A stretch of DNA of 64,000 nt from the NCBI RefSeq assembly GCF_029076845.1, contig NZ_JARESE010000036.1, forward strand, positions 1 through 64,000, given 5' to 3'. This stretch comes from Novosphingobium album (ex Liu et al. 2023) (GTDB lineage: Bacteria; Pseudomonadota; Alphaproteobacteria; Sphingomonadales; Sphingomonadaceae). Of this stretch, positions 59,182 through 64,000 are shown one piece after another. Position 1 is the first letter of the stretch; each line of letters starts with the position of its first letter. Position numbers and translations under genes: made by a program. Under the pieces are notes generated by a model. That model was given only the letters and a program-made list of their open reading frames with translations. It was not told the origin of the DNA and did not search any database.

Positions 59182-60270
59182 TCAGAGCCGCGCGATCAGG
59201 CCGATCGTGTCATGGTCCAGCATCGCGGCGGAAAAGCGCGCGGTATAGGCGGTGTTGATCGCCTCGGGCTGGAAATCGGACGCGTTGACCAGGAAGATGC
59301 CATAGCCGAAGGCCAGGTAGCAGCCGAACTGGCGCATCATCTCGTCAAGCGGCGGCGGGGCGATTCCCTCGGCCGCCAGCGCTTGGCGGTAATGGGCGAC
59401 GAGATCGCGGTCGTGCGCGTGACGATCGGCCATGTCGAGCGCGCCGGTGACGTGATAGGCCACTTCGCACAGCGCCGGGCCGACATGCGGCTGGCTGTCG
59501 AAGAAGCCGGGCTCGCCGTCGATATCGACATAGAGATTGCCCAGGTGCGTGTCGCCATGGACCAGCACGCGCGGGATCGTCCTGCCCAGCGCCGAAAGCT
59601 TGCCCAGCGCGGTAAGGAACCAGTCCAGCGAATGGAACCGCACCGATGCGGCGGCGCCGCGCGCGCTCTGGACGAAGCCTTGCCAGACCGGCGGGGTCAG
59701 GATCTGCGCGCCATAGCGATAGAAGCCGTCGATGAAATCGTCCGCCCAGGCGAAAGCGCCGCCGGGGGCAAAGGGCGCGGCCTGCTCCCAGGTCAGGGCA
59801 TGGTGCCGGGCCAGCACCTCCAGCCGGCGCGCGACCGCTTCGGGCGGCAGCGGCCGTTGCGGGTGGAGGAATTCCACCCCGCGCGCGACCAGGTCTTCCA
59901 GGATGACGATACCTTGCCGCGCCTCGGCATCGAAGCCGGCGAAATAGCACGTCGGCTGGCGCAAAGCCGTCAGCGGCGCGACATCGGCATAGGCGTGGAC
60001 TTCATGCGCGTGCATGTAGTCCATCAGCCGGCTGTGCGGCTCGAACCCGCCCTTCAGGATCACTTGCGCGGGAATGCCGGCGGCGCGCGCGGCCGCGTCA
60101 CGCTCCAGCGCCACGCGGATCTTGGTGCAGGTGCCATGCATCACGTCGAGGATGCGCGAGCCTGTCAGGCCGATGCCGGGCGCCTGCGCGGCAAGCGCGG
60201 CTTCCAGCCACGCAGTGGTGATATTCGCGATCGTCGTGGGCAGCGGGCAGGGGCCTGGGGTTTTTGTCAT
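59182..60270 (-). CDS. CHK/aminoglycoside-phosphotransferase-like small-molecule kinase
   Basis: This 362-residue protein has a kinase fold of the APH/ecdysteroid-kinase-like group. The N-lobe holds a GTCTKIRVALE strand and an ILKGGF lysine. IVILEDLVARG is the hinge. The Brenner motif RVLVHGDTHLGNLYVD carries the catalytic Asp and Asn, with FFDSQ supplying the metal Asp. Members phosphorylate diverse hydroxyl substrates; bacterial ones often lie in steroid or aromatic acid catabolic regions. ATG 60270 is preferred because AAGGAGG lies 9 nt upstream; ATG 60279 directly abuts it. It is divergent from an enoyl-CoA hydratase, so a shared pathway is possible. Confidence 0.82.
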   Translation of the reverse strand: MTKTPGPCPLPTTIANITTAWLEAALAAQAPGIGLTGSRILDVMHGTCTKIRVALERDAAARAAGIPAQVILKGGFEPHSRLMDYMHAHEVHAYADVAPLTALRQPTCYFAGFDAEARQGIVILEDLVARGVEFLHPQRPLPPEAVARRLEVLARHHALTWEQAAPFAPGGAFAWADDFIDGFYRYGAQILTPPVWQGFVQSARGAAASVRFHSLDWFLTALGKLSALGRTIPRVLVHGDTHLGNLYVDIDGEPGFFDSQPHVGPALCEVAYHVTGALDMADRHAHDRDLVAHYRQALAAEGIAPPPLDEMMRQFGCYLAFGYGIFLVNASDFQPEAINTAYTARFSAAMLDHDTIGLIARL

Positions 60271-60338
60271 GGCCGGCATCCTCCTTGCGCGCTAGCCTGC
60301 GGAAACGGAGCCGCCGGACATGCGCATCGGGAGAGGAC

Positions 60339-61124
60339 ATGAGCGAATACGATGTCGGAACGCAATCGCTGAAGCTCGAACGCGAAGGCCCGATCCTGTG
60401 GTGCCGGATCGATCGTCCGCACGCGCGCAACGCGTTCACCCCGGCGATGTACTTCGGGCTGAAGCGCGCGGTGCGCCTGGTCAATTCCTTCGCCGAGCCC
60501 TGCGCGCTGATCATCACCGGCACCGATGACGTCTTCGCGCCGGGCGGCGACCTGGGCGGACGCTATGAGCCGGGGGACGAGCCTGTGCCGGCCGGCCTGA
60601 CTTATGAAAGCCTGCCGTTCCTCGCGATCCGCGAAAGCAACGCGCCCGTCGTGGCGGCGGTCAACGGCATCTGCCAGGCGGGCGGGCTGCTGGTGGCGAT
60701 GATGGCCGATGTCGCCGTCGTTTCCGATCGTGCGACCTTCCGCGTGCCCGAACTGCTGCGCGGCATCATCGACGCGACTTATGCCGCGACGCTGCCTGCG
60801 CATGTCGGGCTGGCCCAGGCGCGCGACCTGCTGCTGACCGCGCGCAAGATCGACGCGGCCGAAGCGCATCGCATGGGGCTGTTTTCGCGCCTGGTGCCGC
60901 ACGCGGCGCTGCGCGTGGAAGCGGTGCGTGCCGCTTGCGAGATCCTGCGCACCGCGCCCGAGGCGCGCGCTCACACCAAGCGGATGCTCAATCAGCAGTA
61001 CGGCACGATTGATTACGAGACGATGTTCGCTTCGCTGGCGTTCGGGCGCGAGCCGCGCGAAGGAATGCGCGCCTTCATGGAAAAGCGCGAGCCTGACTGG
61101 ATTCCGCAGGACTTGCCCGGTTGA
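60339..61124 (+). CDS. enoyl-CoA hydratase/isomerase family protein
   Basis: This 261-residue crotonase-fold protein has the oxyanion-hole motifs FAPGGDLGG near residues 68-76 and NGICQAGGLLVAMMADVAV near residues 110-128. Catalytic Glu is likely in FRVPELLRGI. The N-terminus is DRPHARNAFTPAMY. GGGAGAGG precedes the ATG. It should act on an acyl-CoA (hydration, isomerisation or hydrolysis); the substrate is unknown. It ends one base into the hairpin repeat. Confidence 0.9.
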   Translation: MSEYDVGTQSLKLEREGPILWCRIDRPHARNAFTPAMYFGLKRAVRLVNSFAEPCALIITGTDDVFAPGGDLGGRYEPGDEPVPAGLTYESLPFLAIRESNAPVVAAVNGICQAGGLLVAMMADVAVVSDRATFRVPELLRGIIDATYAATLPAHVGLAQARDLLLTARKIDAAEAHRMGLFSRLVPHAALRVEAVRAACEILRTAPEARAHTKRMLNQQYGTIDYETMFASLAFGREPREGMRAFMEKREPDWIPQDLPG

Positions 61125-61283
61125 AAGGTTGTCTGGAAATATGCCGAGAGGCACATGGCGACACCGGCCCACGCCCCCATCCGGCCTCCCACAGCGTATC
61201 ATTCCGATGGGAGGCCGGGCGGGCGCGTGGGCCGGTGCCGCATAAGAAAAGCGCTCTTCGGCGCATTTCCAGACAAACCTTCA
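61124..61283. repeat. long hairpin repeat, copy 3 (fullest copy)
   Basis: Outer arms AAAGGTTGTCTGGAAAT (from 61124) and ATTTCCAGACAAACCTT (to about 61281) are near-perfect complements. Inner GC-rich arms (about 61157-61191 and 61208-61240, GACACCGGCCCACG... / ...GTGGGCCGGTGCC) flank a short AT-rich loop. It lies between the enoyl-CoA hydratase and PilZ genes, which converge, and touches the last codons of both. It shares the inner arm with copies 1 and 2, and the outer arm with the 22.6-kb and 41.3-kb hairpins. Confidence 0.85.
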
Positions 61284-61664
61284 AAGCCGGGTCGATCCCC
61301 GCACCCAGGCTTGCGCCACTTCGCGCAAGAGTTCCCTGTCGCTGCCGAGATGCTCCGCATCGTCGCAATCGCGCGTGGCGATCAGCACTGCGGGCTTGAG
61401 CCGCGCATCGAAACGCAGGCCGCAGCGCGCGCCGTTCTGCCAGATGACGCGGCCGAACGCCTCGAAATCCTTCCACAGGAGCAGGGCATCCTCGCCGATG
61501 CGCACGGGCGCGCCGATCCGCAATCGGGCGCCTTCAAACGACAGGTCTTCCAGGATCGCCTTGGATTCGCCGTGCAGCAGCACCAGCTTGGCCGGCAGGC
61601 GCACGCGCAGGCGGCTGTAGCTGCGCCGGCCGCATACGATCGTTTCCGAAACCGCCTGATCCAT
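61281..61664 (-). CDS. PilZ-domain c-di-GMP-binding protein
   Basis: This 127-residue single PilZ domain has an Arg cluster RRSYSRLRVRLPAKLVL near residues 13-29 and the second signature DLSFEGARLRIG (D/NxSxxG) near residues 40-51. Both c-di-GMP motifs are present. VIWQNGARCGLRFD ends the fold. It is a plausible receptor for the GGDEF-EAL enzyme at 13747. Its stop touches the hairpin repeat. Confidence 0.87.
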   Translation of the reverse strand: MDQAVSETIVCGRRSYSRLRVRLPAKLVLLHGESKAILEDLSFEGARLRIGAPVRIGEDALLLWKDFEAFGRVIWQNGARCGLRFDARLKPAVLIATRDCDDAEHLGSDRELLREVAQAWVRGSTRL

Positions 61665-61758
61665 GCCGCCACGATAGCGCCATCAGGGCTAGCGATGCCT
61701 TGTGGCGCGTCTAGGGGAACTTACGGGGCGCCGAAAACGCGCGCGACCGGCCAGCCGC

Positions 61759-61989
61759 TCAGAATCCGGCCTCGTTCCGCAGCCGTGCGAGAATTTCCGA
61801 CCATACCCGCCGGCAGTTCGCCGGGCTGATGTGGGCGGGGCCCGAAGCGCTTTGTATCGTCGCGTCCGAAGGATCGTCCAGCCAGTTGAACATCGTCGCG
61901 ATCGCCGCGCGCGCGATCGCCTCGTGATCATGGCGCGAAAGCTCATCGGTTTCCTTCACGGCCTTGGCCACTCTATGCGCAAGGGGCAT
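61759..61989 (-). CDS. small protein of unknown function
   Basis: This 76-residue protein starts MPLAHRVAKAVKETDELSRHDHEAIARAAIATMFNWLDD and ends in a helical CRRVWSEILARLRNEAGF. It looks like a compact helical protein. ATG 61989 has GGAG 6 nt upstream, which favours it over the longer frame from 62055. I do not recognise the family. Confidence 0.55.
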   Translation of the reverse strand: MPLAHRVAKAVKETDELSRHDHEAIARAAIATMFNWLDDPSDATIQSASGPAHISPANCRRVWSEILARLRNEAGF

Positions 61990-62117
61990 TGCCAGCTCCA
62001 AACCAGGGTCGGGGTCGGTTCTGGTTAAGGAATTCGGCACGCGGGGCAAAGGCATGGGCCGTTGCGAAGCTGCCTTATCTGGGTATATTTACGCAAAAGA
62101 TCGAGGTCGTTCGATTT

Positions 62118-62309
62118 ATGCCAGAAGCTTCGGTCCATGCGCGGGCATTGGCGGCGCTGACCGAAGCCATCGCCTTGCTCGATGACGTCGGACTCGCGAT
62201 CGCGGCGGCGCATGTGGCGGCCGCGATGGCCTGCGTGATCCGGGCCCAGGCTGAAGCGGCCCGGACCGGCGGCGGCTTTCAGGAAGAACCGGGTTCCAAA
62301 AACACTTGA
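62118..62309 (+). CDS. possible small helical protein of unknown function
   Basis: This 63-residue frame begins MPEASVHARALAALTEAIALLDDVGLAIAAAHVAAAMACVI, a single Ala-rich amphipathic helical pair of a kind seen in small uncharacterised sphingomonad proteins. No family can be given. Its last 31 nt overlap the 3' end of the winged-helix gene on the other strand. Confidence 0.45.
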   Translation: MPEASVHARALAALTEAIALLDDVGLAIAAAHVAAAMACVIRAQAEAARTGGGFQEEPGSKNT

Positions 62310-62608
62310 TCCAGCTTTTCCGAAGCGATCGCGGTCAGGCTGTACCAGTCCTCGTCATCGGCGTCGCGCCGCACGCCAATATAACCGCGATCAAGCAGGA
62401 CATTGAGCCAGCGCCTGACCAGACTGGGCGGGACATGCGTGGCCTTTTCCAGATCGCCGGTCTTTACCGCGCCTTGACTATTCCGCAGTTCAAGCAGGAT
62501 AATCCACGCCGGGTCATAAAACAGATCTTCAGAGAAGAGCTGGCTTCGCCGTTCGTAAGTGCGAAGTACCAATGCCTCAACGGGCGTCCCGACTACGCCG
62601 ATATGCAT
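62279..62608 (-). CDS. small winged-helix (MarR-like) DNA-binding protein
   Basis: This 109-residue protein has a winged-helix core. AWIILLELRNSQGAVKTGDLEKATHVPPSLVRRWLNVLLDRGYIGVRRDADDEDWYSLTAIASEKL shows the recognition helix and wing turn of MarR-like regulators. GGGAGATGAGG precedes the ATG, and a good promoter lies upstream at 62659-62687. The target is unknown. Confidence 0.75.
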   Translation of the reverse strand: MHIGVVGTPVEALVLRTYERRSQLFSEDLFYDPAWIILLELRNSQGAVKTGDLEKATHVPPSLVRRWLNVLLDRGYIGVRRDADDEDWYSLTAIASEKLDQVFLEPGSS

Positions 62609-62658
62609 CGCCCCTCATCTCCCTGAGCAGGAGTTCATTTCTTGCTTTTGAGCTCAAG

Positions 62659-62687
62659 ATAATTGATGTTTTGGCCAGCTTTGTCAA
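62659..62687 (-). promoter_or_regulatory. sigma70-type promoter of the winged-helix gene
   Basis: On the minus strand TTGACA (62687-62682), a 17-nt spacer and AATTAT (62664-62659) lie about 50 nt upstream of the ATG at 62608, in an AT-rich patch. The -35 is consensus; the -10 matches four of six positions. Confidence 0.65.
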
Positions 62688-62797
62688 TATATGCGCCCTG
62701 ATCGCGCCAACATGTTCCATGCCGGGACATGCGTGCGGACAAGCGCACGCCGATCGCGCCAGCGCCTGCCGTTTCCATGAGAAACGCCGAAAAGTCT

Positions 62798-62871
62798 TGG
62801 AGGCCCGAGCCGGAATCGAACCGGCGTATACGGATTTGCAGTCCGCTGCGTCACCACTCCGCCATCGGGCC
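62798..62871 (-). tRNA. tRNA-Cys (anticodon GCA)
   Basis: Read on the minus strand: acceptor GGCCCGA with TCGGGCC, discriminator T and encoded CCA, anticodon stem CGGA/TCCG around CTGCAAA (anticodon GCA), and T-loop GTTCGATTC. The 74-nt length and short variable loop fit tRNA-Cys. Confidence 0.96.
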
Positions 62872-62946
62872 ATCCGGGGGCGTATGCCTGTAGGGAAAGC
62901 GCCCCTATCAACCCAGGACGCGGTGCGCAATCGGATTCGGGTGGAT

Positions 62947-64000
62947 TCAGGTGAGGCGTTCGAACTCCAGCCGGCGCTGGGCGGGACTGGCGCTGGCCAG
63001 GCGGACGCGGATGGTGTCTCCCGGTACGTCGTGGTTGGCCGGGACGGTGGCCACGATCGGCAGGTCCGCCAGCTGGATGCGCGCCTGGCCCTGGTTCACG
63101 TCGGTGATCGTCGCGGCAAAGTCGCGGCCGACGAAATTGGCGAGCATCGCGGTTTCGGCAAGGTCGATCACCGCGCGTTCGATCTGGCCGTCGCGGTTGG
63201 CGGCGCGCGCCATGACCTTGGGCAGGCGCTCGAACGTGGCGGAGACGTCCTGGGGCACCGGCTGCCCGTTGGCGATCGCCAGCACCGCGCGCAGCACATA
63301 GCGATCGGCCAGGCGCCGCAGCGGCGCGGTGGCATGGGCGTAAGGCGCGGCCAGCGCGGCGTGCCAGGGCAGTTCACGGGGCGTGTAGGGGCGATAGGTT
63401 GCGCCGCGCCCGGCCCGGCGGACCGCCAGCATGAAGGCCGCTTCGGCGGGCCGCGTGCCGTCCAGCCGGCGTTCGAACTGGGCGAGCGGCATTTCGGCCG
63501 GCCAGCGCAGCCCGAAAGCCTGCGCGGTCGCGCGCAGCCCCGCTTCGGCGGCGGCATCGGGCGCGGCCATGACGCGGAACAGCCCGGTTCCGGCATCGAG
63601 CATGGTTCTGGCCACCGCCAGATTGGCCGCGAGCGAAAGCGCGGCGTTGCGCGTCTCTGAGAGGAGCAGTGGCCGGAAGGCCAGCGTGAAGCCGCCCGTG
63701 CCGTTCGGTTCGAGCTGCTGTTCGGGCGGATCGACGCGCGCGGCGCCGCGCCGGTCTTCCGCCCGGCCGATCCGCGCCGCCAGGTCGGCGAAGCCCGGCG
63801 GCAGGTCCGCCTCGCGCACGGTTTCGTAGGCCAGCTTGGCGCGGCTGCGGATCAGCGCGCGTTCGGCGCCGTCCAGCCGCGCTTCGCCCGCCGGATCGAT
63901 CCGCGTCGTCAGAATGATCGCGGGCCGATCGCCATCGGGCAGCAGGCTGGCCGCGCCTTCGCTCAGGCTTGCCGGATAGAGCCCGGCCTTGCCATCGGGC
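62947..64000 (-). CDS. RNB-domain ribonuclease (RNase R/VacB-like), 5' part missing at window edge
   Basis: The frame is open to the right edge. Inside the window it shows RNB-domain sequence near 63810-63990 (LYPASLSEGAASLLPDG, TTRIDPAGEARLDGAERALIRSRAKLAYE), then TLAFRPLLLSETRNAALSLAANLAVARTML. The catalytic-core end YAHATAPLRRLADRYVLRAVLAIANG follows. A short C-terminal S1-like beta region follows, much shorter than in full RNase R, so it may be a smaller RNB protein. GTG 63819 is internal, not the start. It degrades RNA 3' to 5' by family knowledge. Confidence 0.87.
   Translation of the reverse strand, partial: PDGKAGLYPASLSEGAASLLPDGDRPAIILTTRIDPAGEARLDGAERALIRSRAKLAYETVREADLPPGFADLAARIGRAEDRRGAARVDPPEQQLEPNGTGGFTLAFRPLLLSETRNAALSLAANLAVARTMLDAGTGLFRVMAAPDAAAEAGLRATAQAFGLRWPAEMPLAQFERRLDGTRPAEAAFMLAVRRAGRGATYRPYTPRELPWHAALAAPYAHATAPLRRLADRYVLRAVLAIANGQPVPQDVSATFERLPKVMARAANRDGQIERAVIDLAETAMLANFVGRDFAATITDVNQGQARIQLADLPIVATVPANHDVPGDTIRVRLASASPAQRRLEFERLT

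Noticed and set aside
1..64000. CRISPR arrays, prophage, insertion sequences, rRNA or plasmid origin
   Set aside because: No regularly spaced repeats, transposase, integrase or phage structural genes, rRNA or replication genes were seen on either strand.

Overview
The window is about 64 kb of GC-rich, gene-dense chromosome from an alphaproteobacterium, most likely a member of the Sphingomonadaceae (Sphingomonas/Novosphingobium type). This rests on codon and base composition, a FecI/FecR/STN-TonB receptor trio, PEP-CTERM and archaic pilus genes, very tight ATGA-type gene overlaps, and the absence of phage, IS or CRISPR sequences. The organism assignment is inference; no rRNA is present.

Layout. 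0.2-12.9 kb: a large Ter (tellurite/stress) cluster. It holds an ATP-grasp enzyme, five genes with TerD-type domains (one fused to a trypsin-like protease), TerC, and an overlapping biosynthetic block (PRTase-TRSP, HAD phosphatase, StiP/PELP-type PRTase, citrate-lyase-like C-C lyase). An AIM24 protein follows, and two opposing genes encode a short TelA-like protein and a partner. 13.1-16.0 kb: tRNA-Ser(CGA), hspQ and a CHASE4-type GGDEF-EAL protein. 16.2-21.4 kb: an archaic (Csu-like) chaperone-usher pilus operon with a two-domain tip adhesin, read leftward from an AT-rich upstream region. 21.7-27.4 kb: an SDR dehydrogenase, then an M23 peptidase, ECF sigma factor, FecR and TonB receptor on the minus strand.

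27.6-41.3 kb: a polysaccharide locus. Nine plus-strand genes run with seven consecutive 4-nt overlaps: HpcH aldolase, IMPase, KpsD-like and KpsE-like export proteins, GtrB-like glycosyltransferase, GT87-like transferase, SDR, YerE/ALS-like ThDP enzyme, GtrA. A minus-strand rfbF-rfbG pair makes CDP-4-keto-6-deoxyglucose, and a second GT-C transferase follows. Together they suggest export or modification of a glycan carrying an unusual, possibly branched, deoxysugar.

41.4-49.0 kb: an RND efflux operon (hypothetical gene, MFP, RND pump, OMF). The pump reading frame is interrupted by an apparent 1-nt frameshift. A TetR regulator lies upstream. Identical 16-nt -10/operator modules sit at the RND promoter and at the tetR start codon. 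49.1-51.8 kb: an overlapping YjbQ / carboxymuconolactone-decarboxylase-like / cytochrome b / molybdopterin oxidoreductase operon. 51.8-55.4 kb: a secreted Cys/His protein, an NTF2-SDR-SnoaL set, DoxX and dcd. 55.5-59.1 kb: a PEP-CTERM surface protein and wecB-wecC. 59.2-64 kb: a CHK/APH-like kinase, enoyl-CoA hydratase, PilZ protein, small unknown genes, a winged-helix protein, tRNA-Cys(GCA) and the 3' part of an RNB-domain ribonuclease that runs off the right edge.

Dispersed long hairpin repeats (16.1, 41.4 and 61.2 kb, with a short form at 22.6 kb) share arms and look like a REP-like family.
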